From Flavobacteriales bacterium (GTDB taxonomy: Bacteria > Bacteroidota > Bacteroidia > Flavobacteriales_F > PHOS-HE28), in assembly GCA_020852835.1 (NCBI GenBank), contig JADZAC010000024.1:1-49126 (forward strand): a DNA stretch of 49,126 nucleotides, in the 5' to 3' direction. Shown one piece after another: positions 39,335-48,069 of the stretch. The position numbers were made by a program, and so were the translations under genes. The notes beneath the pieces were generated by a model, which was given only the letters and a program-made list of their open reading frames with translations, was not told where the DNA came from and did not search any database. How positions within the stretch are numbered: the stretch's first letter is position 1; the number at the start of each line of letters is the position of its first letter.

Positions 39335-41161
39335 ATGAGCGACATCATCCGCCTCCTCCCCGACCATGTGGCCAACCAGATCGCCGCGGGCGAGGTGGTG
39401 CAGCGCCCGGCCAGCGTGGTGAAGGAGCTGCTGGAGAACAGCGTGGATGCCGGCGCCACGGACATCACATTGGTGGTGAAGGATGGTGGCCGTACCCTGG
39501 TGCAAGTGATCGACAACGGGCAGGGCATGGGCCCCACCGATGCCCGCACCAGCTTTGAACGCCACGCCACCAGCAAGATCCGCACGGCCGATGAACTGCA
39601 GACGGTGCGCACCATGGGCTTCCGCGGGGAGGCCCTGGCCAGCATCGCCGCCATTGCCCAAGTGGAGCTGAAAACGCGCCGGGCGGAAGATGAACTGGGC
39701 ACCCGCCTGCTGATCGAAGGCAGCCGCACCATGGCCCAGGAAGCCGTGGCCTGCCCTGCGGGCACCGCCCTGCAGGTGCGCAGCCTGTTCTACAACGTAC
39801 CGGTGCGGCGCCAGTTCCTCAAGAGCGACCCGGTGGAGATGAAGCACGTGATGGACGAGTTCCAGCGCGTGGCCTTGGCCCACCCGGGCATCCGCTTCCG
39901 GCTGGTAAGCAATGAACAGGAGCTCTTCCTGCTGGAGCCCGGCAACGAGCGCCAACGCATTGTGCACCTCTTCGGCCGCAAGTACGATGAACGCCTGGTG
40001 CCCGTGGAGGAAACCACCGACTTCGTGCACGTGGAGGGCTTCATCACCAAGCCGGAGTTCGCCAAGCGCAGCCGCGGTGAACAGTACTTCTTCGTCAACC
40101 GCCGCTTCATCCGAAGCCCCTACCTGGAACACGCCGTGCGCAAGGCCTACGCCGAGCTGGTGGCCAAGGACAACTACCCCGGTTGGTTCCTCTTCCTGGA
40201 GATGGACCCGGCGTGGATCGATATCAACATCCACCCCACCAAGACCGAGATCAAGTTCCGCGACGACCGCGCGGTGTATGCCATCGTGCACGCTGCGGCG
40301 CGACGGGCCCTGGGCCGCTTCAACATCACCCCCAGCATTGATTTCGAACCCGAGCCCGCCCTGCTGAACAGTGCCACGGCCACCGGGCCCGTACAGGGCG
40401 AACCGCCCATCGGCGGCGGCCGTTGGCGCCCGCAGGACCTGCCCGTCACGCCCTCCGTTTCCGGCTGGCAACAATTGTTCGACCTGGGCAACGAGGGCAT
40501 CGGCCAGCGCAATGTGCCGGAACCGGTCCCCTTGCCCGGGCCCGGCCCCGCTCCCAAGGCCAAAGGTGCCCGACCCATGGACCTCGAAGGCACCGGCCAA
40601 CGGCCCGTGTTCCAGATGCTGGGCCGCTACATCCTGGCCCAACTGAAATCGGGTTTCGTGGTGGTGGACCAGCGCCGTGCGCTGGAACGCATCCTTTACG
40701 AACAGGCCTTGCGCGCCCTGCAACAGGGCGGGGGCATCAGCCAAACGCTGCTCTTCCCTGTAACCTTGGAACTGAACGCCCCGGACCACGCCCTGCTCAC
40801 CTCCATACTGCCCGAGCTGAACGCTTTGGGCTTCCAGCTGGAACCGCTGAGCGGCCGCACCGTGGTGGTGAACGGCGTGCCCGCCGAAAGCGGCGATGAC
40901 GATCCCGCCGACCTGTTGGGGCAGTTGCTGGAACAAACCCAGGCCCAGGGCGGCGCGCTGAAGACCGACCGCCACGCCACCCTGGCCCGCAGCATGGCCC
41001 GCAGCGCCGTGCACCAGCCCGCGCAAACCATGGGCGCCGCGCAGATGCACGACCTCATCGACCGGCTCTTCGCCTGCGAAATGCCCTACTACACCCCGGG
41101 CGGCAAGCCCGTGCTGATCACCTACGGCCCACAGGAGCTGGACGAACGTTTCGAACGCTGA
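39335..41161 (+). CDS. mutL: DNA mismatch repair protein MutL
   Basis: The 608-residue product (ATG 39335, MSDIIRLLPDHVANQIAAGEVV) has the GHKL ATPase domain in residues 1-330: ELLENSVDAGAT, IDNGQGM, FERHATSKI and GFRGEALASIAAI. A proline-rich linker follows, then the C-terminal dimerisation domain. MutL couples MutS mismatch recognition to excision. The last ~40 residues hold FACEMPYYTPGGKPVLI, as in Bacteroidota and other MutL. I do not see the DQHAxxE(x)4E nuclease motif (VVVDQRRALERILYEQ is the equivalent region), so the nuclease site may be degenerate. The frame opens at 39230 without similarity. Confidence 0.95.
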   Translation: MSDIIRLLPDHVANQIAAGEVVQRPASVVKELLENSVDAGATDITLVVKDGGRTLVQVIDNGQGMGPTDARTSFERHATSKIRTADELQTVRTMGFRGEALASIAAIAQVELKTRRAEDELGTRLLIEGSRTMAQEAVACPAGTALQVRSLFYNVPVRRQFLKSDPVEMKHVMDEFQRVALAHPGIRFRLVSNEQELFLLEPGNERQRIVHLFGRKYDERLVPVEETTDFVHVEGFITKPEFAKRSRGEQYFFVNRRFIRSPYLEHAVRKAYAELVAKDNYPGWFLFLEMDPAWIDINIHPTKTEIKFRDDRAVYAIVHAAARRALGRFNITPSIDFEPEPALLNSATATGPVQGEPPIGGGRWRPQDLPVTPSVSGWQQLFDLGNEGIGQRNVPEPVPLPGPGPAPKAKGARPMDLEGTGQRPVFQMLGRYILAQLKSGFVVVDQRRALERILYEQALRALQQGGGISQTLLFPVTLELNAPDHALLTSILPELNALGFQLEPLSGRTVVVNGVPAESGDDDPADLLGQLLEQTQAQGGALKTDRHATLARSMARSAVHQPAQTMGAAQMHDLIDRLFACEMPYYTPGGKPVLITYGPQELDERFER

Positions 41162-41994
41162 TGAACATGTACACCGACTCCTCCTCGAGACTGCCCCTGG
41201 TGGTGAAGAACCTGTTGATCATCAATGGCCTGATGCTGTTGCTGAAGATCGCCATGGGCACCGACCAACTGGGGCGCAGCATCCTGGACAATTGGCTCGG
41301 CCTGCACGCCATCGGCTCGCCCGATTTCAAGCCCTGGCAGGTGGTCACCCACATGTTCATGCATGCCGGTCCCTCCAGCGGCCAAGGCTGGTTCATGCAC
41401 ATCGCCTCCAACATGTTCGCCTTGTTCATGTTCGGCGGGCCCATCGAGCGTTTGATGGGGCCCAAGCGCTTCTTCAACTACTACATGCTGTGCGGCCTGG
41501 GCGCCGCCGCCCTGCAGCTCGCCGTGAGCACGGCCGAAGTGCAGCCCACCATCGCCCAACTGCAGTCGCTGGGCGTGGATATCGAGGCGGTGAAAGGCGT
41601 GGTGGCCGCCAGCCACATCTCCCCCGATGAGGCCAACCTGCTACTCAACCAGATCGAGAACAACCACCCGGGCAGCGTGGAGGCCGCCCAAAACCTCTTC
41701 TGGCACTACGCCGGGGTGATGGTGGGGGCCAGCGGCGCCATCTTCGGCATCCTGGTGGCCTTCGGCATGCTCTTCCCCAATGTGGAGCTGATGCTGATCT
41801 TCCTGCCCATACCCATCAAGGCCAAATACTTCGTGGTGCTCTACGGCCTCTTCGAACTCTTCTCCGGCATCAACCAAAAGGCCGGCGACAACGTGGCGCA
41901 CTACGCACACCTCGGCGGGCTCATCTTCGGCTTCTTCCTGATCCGGTACTGGAAAAAAAAGGGCGTATTTTGGGGCAGCGGGGGCTTTCGTTGA
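41161..41994 (+). CDS. Rhomboid intramembrane serine protease
   Basis: The 277-residue product has about six membrane helices and the rhomboid catalytic pair: serine in GASGAIFGILVAFGM and histidine in YAHLGGLIFGFF. MHIASNMFALFMFG supplies the usual HxxxN. An insert of about 70 residues lies between the third helix and the serine helix (TAEVQPTIAQLQSLGVD...), longer than in E. coli GlpG. The ATG overlaps the mutL stop by one base (TGATG), so translation is coupled. Substrate unknown. Confidence 0.92.
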   Translation: MNMYTDSSSRLPLVVKNLLIINGLMLLLKIAMGTDQLGRSILDNWLGLHAIGSPDFKPWQVVTHMFMHAGPSSGQGWFMHIASNMFALFMFGGPIERLMGPKRFFNYYMLCGLGAAALQLAVSTAEVQPTIAQLQSLGVDIEAVKGVVAASHISPDEANLLLNQIENNHPGSVEAAQNLFWHYAGVMVGASGAIFGILVAFGMLFPNVELMLIFLPIPIKAKYFVVLYGLFELFSGINQKAGDNVAHYAHLGGLIFGFFLIRYWKKKGVFWGSGGFR

Positions 41995-42124
41995 CCGTTG
42001 AGGATGAAAGCAGGCTGCGGGCAGCAATGACCTACGGCACGATGCACCGCGATCCATGAGCCGGCCGTCCTTCACCTTCGCCCGATAACAAGCCACACCG
42101 AAGTTTGCAGCGTTCCCCTTTCCC

Positions 42125-43030
42125 ATGTCCATTACAGACGACATCCGGTACCAATGGCGCTCGGGCGGCATGCTCAAGAAGCTGCTCATCGTGAACATCG
42201 CGGTGTTCCTGGCCATCTGGCTGGTGGAACTGCTGGGCTGGCTCTTCAATGCCAAAGGCCTCAGCTACGTGCTCCTTTTCCAGCTCATGGGCACCAGCGA
42301 TCCGGCGCAGTTGCTGCTGAAGCCTTGGACGCCCCTGACCTACATGTTCACCCACCAGGCCCCGATGCACCTTTTCTGGAACATGGTGATGTTCTGGTTC
42401 AGCGGGCAGATCTTCCGCGACATCCTGGGCGACAAGCGGCTGCTGGGCAACTACCTCCTGGGCGGCCTGGCGGGCTACGCCTTCTATGCCTTGGGCGCGC
42501 TGATGCCCGCCCACTTGGCCTTGGCCAGCAACGGCCCCATCCTGGGGGCCTCGGCCGCCGTCATGAGCGTGTTCATCGGCGTGGCCACTTACCGGCCCGA
42601 CATGCTGGTGAACCTGTTCCTGCTGGGGCCCGTGCGGCTGCAATACGTGGCCTTGGCCGTGCTGGCGCTGGACCTGATCGCCATACGCGGCGGCAGCAAC
42701 ACCGGCGGCCACCTGGCCCACTTGGGCGGGGCCCTCTACGGCTTCCTCGCCGCGCGGCAACTGCGCCAAGGCACCGACTGGTCCGGCAGCCTGGTGGACC
42801 GCCTGGAGCGCATCCGCCAATTCTTCCGACGCAAGCGCGGGCCGCGCATGCGGGTGGAGAAGGCACCCGGCCAGCGCCATGGCAACCGCACTGATGCGGA
42901 TTTCAACCTGGCCCGCAAACAAAAGCAGGAGCGCATTGATGCCATCTTGGACAAGATCTCCCGCTCGGGCTATGACAGCCTGAGCAAGGCCGAACGCGAC
43001 TTCCTCTTCAAGAGCGGCAATGAGCAGTGA
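42125..43030 (+). CDS. Rhomboid family protein, second copy
   Basis: The 301-residue product has six helices in residues 15-205. MHLFWNMVMFWFSG holds the HxxxN, GASAAVMSVF the catalytic serine (GxSA), and GGHLAHLGGALYGFL the histidine, so it is probably active. The C-terminal ~90 residues are basic and soluble (RKRGPRMRVEKAPGQRHGN, then KQKQERIDAILDKISRSGYDSLS), like the DUF6576 tail. It lies 130 bp after the first rhomboid and overlaps the next gene by 11 bp. Confidence 0.9.
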   Translation: MSITDDIRYQWRSGGMLKKLLIVNIAVFLAIWLVELLGWLFNAKGLSYVLLFQLMGTSDPAQLLLKPWTPLTYMFTHQAPMHLFWNMVMFWFSGQIFRDILGDKRLLGNYLLGGLAGYAFYALGALMPAHLALASNGPILGASAAVMSVFIGVATYRPDMLVNLFLLGPVRLQYVALAVLALDLIAIRGGSNTGGHLAHLGGALYGFLAARQLRQGTDWSGSLVDRLERIRQFFRRKRGPRMRVEKAPGQRHGNRTDADFNLARKQKQERIDAILDKISRSGYDSLSKAERDFLFKSGNEQ

Positions 43031-44153
43031 GCCCCTGCGCCCGCGACCTTCCCGGTGGCACCGCCCCATCTGGTGGGCCAATGGCCTGGCCGTGGCGGCC
43101 CTGCTCCTGGCCTACCTCGGCACCCGGGTGGACCCGGCGGACTTGTGGCCGCTGGCCTTCTTCGGCATGGCCTACCCCTACCTGCTGCTGGCCAACCTGC
43201 TCTGCATCGCTTGGTGGCTGCTCTTTCGCCGCAGGCGCATCTGGCCATCCCTGCTGGCGATCCTGCTGGGCTGGGGCTTTGTGCGCCAGTACGTGCAGCT
43301 CTGGGGCACCAACAAGCAGCCCGAACCCGTGCACACCCCCTTCACCCTGATGAGCTGGAACGTGCGCCTGTTCGACCTTTACAATTGGACGCACAACCAG
43401 CAGACCCGCGATGAAATGATGGAGCTGATCCGCGTGGAGGACCCCGACATCCTGTGCATGCAGGAGTTCCTCAACGTGGGCCCGGGCAACCCGCTGATGG
43501 TGAAGGACAGCCTGCTCACCGGCTACCGCTACACCCATTGCGCCGACGCCTATACCGTGCATGCCCGCGGCGATCACTACATCGGCATCGCCATCTTCAG
43601 CACCTGGCCCGTGCTGGCCCAAGGCACCATCCACTTCCCCGATGAGCTGAACAACCTATGCCTGTGGGCCGACATAGCCGTGGGGCCCGACACCATCCGC
43701 GTGTACACCGCGCACCTCGCCAGCCTGCGCTTCGGCGACAAGGACTACACCTTCCTGCGAGACCTGGACCAGCGCATGGGCGTAGACTCCATTTCGCGCG
43801 CCGGCGGACGCATCATGGGCCGTTTGAAGGACGGCTTCATCCGCCGGTCGGTGGAAGTGTCCACGATCACCGCGCACATGGCCCGCAGCCCGCACCCCGT
43901 GGTGTACTGCGGCGACCTGAACGATACGCCCATGAGCTACAGCTACAACGAGCTCTTGCGTGCCGGCCTCTCCGACGCCTTTGTGGAAAGCGGCCACGGC
44001 CTGGGCCACACGTACATCGGCGATGCCCCCAGCTTCCGCATCGACCACATCCTGCACGGACCGCAATTCCGCTCCTGGGGGTTCCGCACCTTGCCCGATG
44101 AACTCAGCGATCACCACGCCATCACCTGCGCACTGGGCCTGGCCGCCGATTGA
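43020..44153 (+). CDS. Endonuclease/exonuclease/phosphatase (EEP) family protein, membrane anchored
   Basis: The 377-residue product has three N-terminal membrane helices (about residues 15-90), then the EEP fold: LMSWNVRLFDLYNW, DILCMQEFLNV, VYCGDLNDTPMSYSYNELL, IDHILHG and LSDHHAI, covering the metal and catalytic His/Asp sites. Such proteins cut phosphodiesters or phosphomonoesters; the substrate is unknown. It overlaps the rhomboid gene by 11 bp, so it is the last gene of the mutL group. Confidence 0.9.
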   Translation: MSSEPLRPRPSRWHRPIWWANGLAVAALLLAYLGTRVDPADLWPLAFFGMAYPYLLLANLLCIAWWLLFRRRRIWPSLLAILLGWGFVRQYVQLWGTNKQPEPVHTPFTLMSWNVRLFDLYNWTHNQQTRDEMMELIRVEDPDILCMQEFLNVGPGNPLMVKDSLLTGYRYTHCADAYTVHARGDHYIGIAIFSTWPVLAQGTIHFPDELNNLCLWADIAVGPDTIRVYTAHLASLRFGDKDYTFLRDLDQRMGVDSISRAGGRIMGRLKDGFIRRSVEVSTITAHMARSPHPVVYCGDLNDTPMSYSYNELLRAGLSDAFVESGHGLGHTYIGDAPSFRIDHILHGPQFRSWGFRTLPDELSDHHAITCALGLAAD

Positions 44154-44162
44154 GCCCAGGGC

Positions 44163-45035
44163 CTATCGCGGCTGCGGGAGCGGTTCCACAGCCACCACCG
44201 AGTAGCCCGCCGCCCGCAACTGCGCCAGCACGCCTGCCGGTCCGGCCAGATGCGCGGCCCCGAACGCAAAGAGGTAGGTGCGCCCCCCTTGCAGCAGGCT
44301 GTCCATGCGCGCTGCCATGGTGCGGTTGCGCTCCACGAGCAGTTCCCGGCCCACCACCGACGACACCTCGGTCTTGGACACCAAGGCGGCCAGGCGATCC
44401 AGGTCTTGGGCAGCGTATGCCGCCAACAGCCGGTCCATGTCCTTTCCGCCAATGCCCCCGCGCACGGCGGCGTACAGCATGTCCGCCTGCTCCTGCAACG
44501 GCACCTTGTCCACAGCGGCCAATTGCTCCGCCACGGTTTCCACGCCCAGCACCTCCTTGCCGCGCTCCTTGGCCTTGGCCTGCAGGTAATGGTCCAGCAC
44601 CAGGGCACTGTCGGCACCCATGCTCCGCTCGCTGAGCATCGCCGCCAGGAAAAAAGGCTTCATGCGGTGCATCATGGAGGCCATGGGGCCCAATTCCCCC
44701 TGCAAGGCTTTCTCTACGCGCCTCAGCTTGCCCGGGGAGAGCAGGTCGGAAAGCTCTTTCCCTGCGGGCATCAACAGGGCAGCGGGGGTGATGCCCATGG
44801 AGCTTTCCACCGAAGTGAGGTCCAGCTCACCGGCCACGGCATCCTGCCGATCGATCACATCCAACAGTTGCGGTACCTGGCCGAAGGCACGGGCATCGCG
44901 GCTGTGCACCGTGCCCACCACATAGCTCGGCCGCGCCAGGCCACGCCCTTCGATCTTCCACAGCAGGCCTTGCGCCGCGCCTTGGCCCCACGCCCATGCG
45001 GGCCACAACAGCAGAAACAGTAATGCGGACCGCAT
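44163..45035 (-). CDS. TraB/GumN family protein
   Basis: The 290-residue product has a signal peptide (LFLLLWPAWAWGQG) and the TraB fold: LWKIEGRGLARPSYVVGTVHSRDAR near the start, a helical middle (ALVLDHYLQAKAKERGKEVLGVETVAEQ), and FAFGAAHLAGPAGVLAQLRAAGYSVVAV at the end with the conserved GxxHL motif. Members are proposed metalloproteins or proteases of the periplasm. It is convergent with the EEP gene (9 bp apart). Confidence 0.87.
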   Translation of the reverse strand: MRSALLFLLLWPAWAWGQGAAQGLLWKIEGRGLARPSYVVGTVHSRDARAFGQVPQLLDVIDRQDAVAGELDLTSVESSMGITPAALLMPAGKELSDLLSPGKLRRVEKALQGELGPMASMMHRMKPFFLAAMLSERSMGADSALVLDHYLQAKAKERGKEVLGVETVAEQLAAVDKVPLQEQADMLYAAVRGGIGGKDMDRLLAAYAAQDLDRLAALVSKTEVSSVVGRELLVERNRTMAARMDSLLQGGRTYLFAFGAAHLAGPAGVLAQLRAAGYSVVAVEPLPQPR

Positions 45036-45060
45036 GGCCGCAAGGTAGCGCGGGGCCGCC

Positions 45061-45168
45061 TCAAACCGGCAGGTACGCCACCACCAGCAACACCAAGCCC
45101 ACTAAGGCGCCTATCAGGATGCACAGGCATTTCCCCTGGCTTCGCTCGATGGACGTTCCGTGATGCAT
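45061..45168 (-). CDS. Possible 35-residue membrane peptide
   Basis: From ATG 45168 the frame gives MHHGTSIERSQGKCLC and a hydrophobic tail (ILIGALVGLVLLVVAYLPV), a typical single-pass segment. It lies just upstream of the TraB/GumN gene on the same strand. Reading on to the left, the frame is open to 45597 but without any sign of coding. I cannot tell whether it is translated. Confidence 0.35.
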   Translation of the reverse strand: MHHGTSIERSQGKCLCILIGALVGLVLLVVAYLPV

Positions 45169-45529
45169 GGCCGCGTGCTGCAATTGCAGGCTGAAGACGC
45201 ACAACGGGCGCTTTAGTTGCCCCGCAAACACGGGTGCACCGGAACAGCTACGACCTACTCCTTCAGGGACCGGCCCCTTGGAAATTGGTGGTTCCTTGGC
45301 ACGCGGCCCCAATGAAAATGCGGCGCTGCAACGCCGCAGGAGGTTGTTCGCATCGCGTGGTGCCCAAGGGCGGCGCTTGGACCTTGGACCGCGCCGCCGG
45401 CTGCCGCACAAAGCGCGTGCCCCGCCCATTGCGTTCGCCGCCAGGTGGATACCTTCGCAGCCCCGTACGGGAACACCACGGATGCGCAGGCCGCCGGGTG
45501 TGCCCGCCGCCGGACCATCGCACCCGCCC
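45169..45529. other. Intergenic stretch of 361 bp
   Basis: I see a 6-bp hairpin near 45321-45338 (GCGGCG with CGCCGC) and the mtaB promoter-like elements near 45429-45457. No other gene or RNA is evident. Confidence 0.5.
45429..45457 (+). promoter_or_regulatory. Probable mtaB promoter
   Basis: TTG at 45429-45431 and TACCTTCG at 45450-45457 are 18 bp apart. The ATG follows 72 bp later at 45530. Confidence 0.45.
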
Positions 45530-46870
45530 ATGAGCGCCCCCCGCAAGGCCGCCTTCCATACCCTTGGCTGCAAGCTCAACTTCGCCGAGACCAGCACGCT
45601 GGCCCGATCGCTCGAAGAGGCCGGCTATGCCCGCGTGCGCGAAGAGGAACGGCCGGATGTGTTCGTGCTCAACACGTGCAGCGTGACCGAAAATGCCGAC
45701 AAGGAGTGCCGCCGCATCGTGCGCCGCTTCCGGGGCATCAACCCCGAGGCCTTCATCGCCGTGGTGGGCTGCTACGCCCAGCTGAAGCCCGGCGAGATCG
45801 CCACCATGCCCGGGGTGGACCTGGTGCTGGGGGCCAATGAAAAATTCAACCTCGCCGCACATATCGAACGGCTGGAAGGCCATGGGCACGGACAGGGCGA
45901 GGTGGTGGCCGGGCCCATCAAGGAGGTGAAACGTTTCGTGCCCTCGTACAATGCCAACGACCGCACGCGCACCTTCCTGAAGGTGCAGGACGGCTGCGAT
46001 TACTTCTGCTCCTTCTGCACCATTCCCCTGGCACGGGGCCGCAGCCGCAGCGGTACCCTGGCCGAAACCGTGCAGCAGGCCCGCGCCGTGGCCGCCAACG
46101 GCGTAAGGGAGATCGTGCTCACCGGCGTGAACACCGGCGACTTCGGCCGCGAGCACGGCGAGAACTTCCTGCAACTGATCGAAGCCTTGGACCGCGTGGA
46201 AGGCATCGACCGCTTCCGCATCAGCAGCATCGAACCCAACTTGTGCAGCAACGAGGTCATCGACTTCATCGCGCAGAGCCGCCGTTTCATGCCCCACCTG
46301 CACCTCCCCTTGCAAAGCGGCAGCGATGCCCTGCTGCAGCGCATGCGCCGCCGGTACGACACCGCACTCTACGCCGACCGCGTGGCCCATGTCCGCAGCA
46401 CCATGCCCCATGCCTGCATCGGCGTGGACGTGATCACCGGCACCCATGGCGAAACAGAGACGGAATTCCTGAAAACCCACGCTTTCCTGCGCAGCATCGA
46501 TGTGAACTACCTGCACGTGTTCACCTACAGCGAGCGCGCCAACACCACCGCCGTGCGCATGGACGACAGCGTGCCCATGGAGCTGCGCCGCGACCGCACC
46601 CGCCAGCTGCGCTCGCTCGGCGCCAAGCTCCTGCGCCAATTCCAGGAGAAACACCTCGGCACCGAGCGCCCCGTGCTGTTCGAGCACGGCGAAGATGATC
46701 ACACCGGCGACCGCTGCTTGTACGGCTATACCGACAACTACCTGCGCGTGGCCATGCCCTTTGCCGCGGAACTGGTGAACACCGTCCGCAACACGCGGCT
46801 CCAGGCCATCAACGGCGATGGACACCTCGCCGGCGCCCTCGAGCCGGCCCGCACAGCCTCCCTCGCCTGA
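45530..46870 (+). CDS. mtaB: tRNA (t6A37) methylthiotransferase MtaB
   Basis: The 446-residue product is a radical-SAM methylthiotransferase that converts t6A to ms2t6A at position 37 of tRNA. The UPF0004 domain carries three cluster cysteines, C14 (TLGCKLN), C50 (NTCSVT) and C81 (VVGCYAQ). The radical-SAM cluster is C156-xxx-C160-xx-C163 (CDYFCSFC). A C-terminal TRAM-like region follows from about residue 375. TLGCKLNFAE and GVNTGDFG favour MtaB over MiaB or RimO. ATG 45530 is chosen because similarity starts there, although the frame is open from 45167. Confidence 0.92.
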   Translation: MSAPRKAAFHTLGCKLNFAETSTLARSLEEAGYARVREEERPDVFVLNTCSVTENADKECRRIVRRFRGINPEAFIAVVGCYAQLKPGEIATMPGVDLVLGANEKFNLAAHIERLEGHGHGQGEVVAGPIKEVKRFVPSYNANDRTRTFLKVQDGCDYFCSFCTIPLARGRSRSGTLAETVQQARAVAANGVREIVLTGVNTGDFGREHGENFLQLIEALDRVEGIDRFRISSIEPNLCSNEVIDFIAQSRRFMPHLHLPLQSGSDALLQRMRRRYDTALYADRVAHVRSTMPHACIGVDVITGTHGETETEFLKTHAFLRSIDVNYLHVFTYSERANTTAVRMDDSVPMELRRDRTRQLRSLGAKLLRQFQEKHLGTERPVLFEHGEDDHTGDRCLYGYTDNYLRVAMPFAAELVNTVRNTRLQAINGDGHLAGALEPARTASLA

Positions 46871-46875
46871 CCACC

Positions 46876-48069
46876 ATGTACCCCACCCTCTACCACGCCC
46901 TGCTCGACCTCACCGGCCTGGACTGGCCCGTGCTGAAATTCCTCAACAGCTTCGGCTTCTTCGTGGCGCTGGCTTTCGTGGGCGCCTACCTCACCTTGGT
47001 GGCCGAGCTCCGGCGCAAGGAGCTCCAAGGCTTGATCAAGCCTTCCACCCGCACCGAAACGGTAGGGCTGGGAGCCACCACCGGCGAGCTGGTCACCCAA
47101 GGCCTGGTGGGCTTCATCCTGGGTTGGAAAGGCCTCTACCTGCTGCTGAACACCGCCGAGGCCACCGCCAACCCGCCCGCCTTCCTGCTGAGCGCCAAAG
47201 GCAACCTCCTGGGCGGCATCGCCGTGGCCGCCTTGCTGGCCTGGCTGCTCTGGCGCGAAAAAGAAAAGCACCGCTTGAAAGAACCCAAGGAACAAACCGT
47301 CACCATCCACCCGGCACAGCACGGCGGCAACATCACGCTCACCGCGGCGCTCTGGGGCTTCATCGGCGCCAAGCTCTTCCACTGGCTGGAAAGCCCGCGC
47401 GACTTCTTCGATCTGGTGGCCACCGGAAACGTGGCCGACCTGGTGAGCGGCCTCACTATGTACGGCGGCCTCATCGTGGCCGGCATCATGGTGGTGCGCT
47501 ACTTCAAAAAGAACGGCATGGCCATACTGCCCAGCATGGATGCCGCCGCGCCCGGCCTCATGCTCGCCTATGGCATCGGCCGCCTGGGCTGCCATGTGAG
47601 CGGCGACGGCGACTGGGGCATTGCCAACACCGCCGCCAAACCCGGCTGGCTGCCCCAGTGGCTGTGGAGCTACGACTACCCCAACAACGTGAACGCCGTG
47701 CTGGGGCCCCACCGTGGCGGATACAGCGGCGTGCCCATCACCGACGGCACCTGCTTCGAGGGCTACTGCACCCACCTGGTGCCGGGCGTCTTCCCCACGC
47801 CCCTGTATGAAACCCTCATGTGCCTGCTGCTCTTCGCCGCCCTGTGGGCCTTGCGCAAGCGCATCCGCGTGCCCGGGGTGCTCTTCGCCGTGTACCTCAT
47901 CCTGAACGGGGTGGAACGTTTCCTCATTGAAAAGATCCGGGTGAACGAACTCTTTCTGGGCTCATGGACCCAGGCCGAAGTGATCAGCCTGGCCTTGATC
48001 ATCATCGGTACGGCCGGCTGGGCCGTGCTGCACAACAAGCACAAGCATGCAACTGCAGAAACTCACTGA
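46876..48069 (+). CDS. lgt: Prolipoprotein diacylglyceryl transferase
   Basis: The 397-residue product has about eight membrane helices and the Lgt signature IGRLGCHVSGDGDWG near residue 235 (Arg and Gly residues in the usual places). Lgt attaches diacylglycerol to the lipobox cysteine of preprolipoproteins, needed for the several lipoproteins in this window. The length is larger than E. coli Lgt but normal for Bacteroidota. It starts 5 bp after mtaB and overlaps the next gene by 23 bp. Confidence 0.92.
   Translation: MYPTLYHALLDLTGLDWPVLKFLNSFGFFVALAFVGAYLTLVAELRRKELQGLIKPSTRTETVGLGATTGELVTQGLVGFILGWKGLYLLLNTAEATANPPAFLLSAKGNLLGGIAVAALLAWLLWREKEKHRLKEPKEQTVTIHPAQHGGNITLTAALWGFIGAKLFHWLESPRDFFDLVATGNVADLVSGLTMYGGLIVAGIMVVRYFKKNGMAILPSMDAAAPGLMLAYGIGRLGCHVSGDGDWGIANTAAKPGWLPQWLWSYDYPNNVNAVLGPHRGGYSGVPITDGTCFEGYCTHLVPGVFPTPLYETLMCLLLFAALWALRKRIRVPGVLFAVYLILNGVERFLIEKIRVNELFLGSWTQAEVISLALIIIGTAGWAVLHNKHKHATAETH

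Noticed and set aside
39260-41050. Minus-strand open frame of 596 codons
   Set aside because: It is antisense to mutL and has no recognisable domain.
45167-45529. N-terminal extension of mtaB
   Set aside because: No similarity to methylthiotransferases and it crosses the promoter-like elements; the accepted start begins exactly at the family N-terminus.
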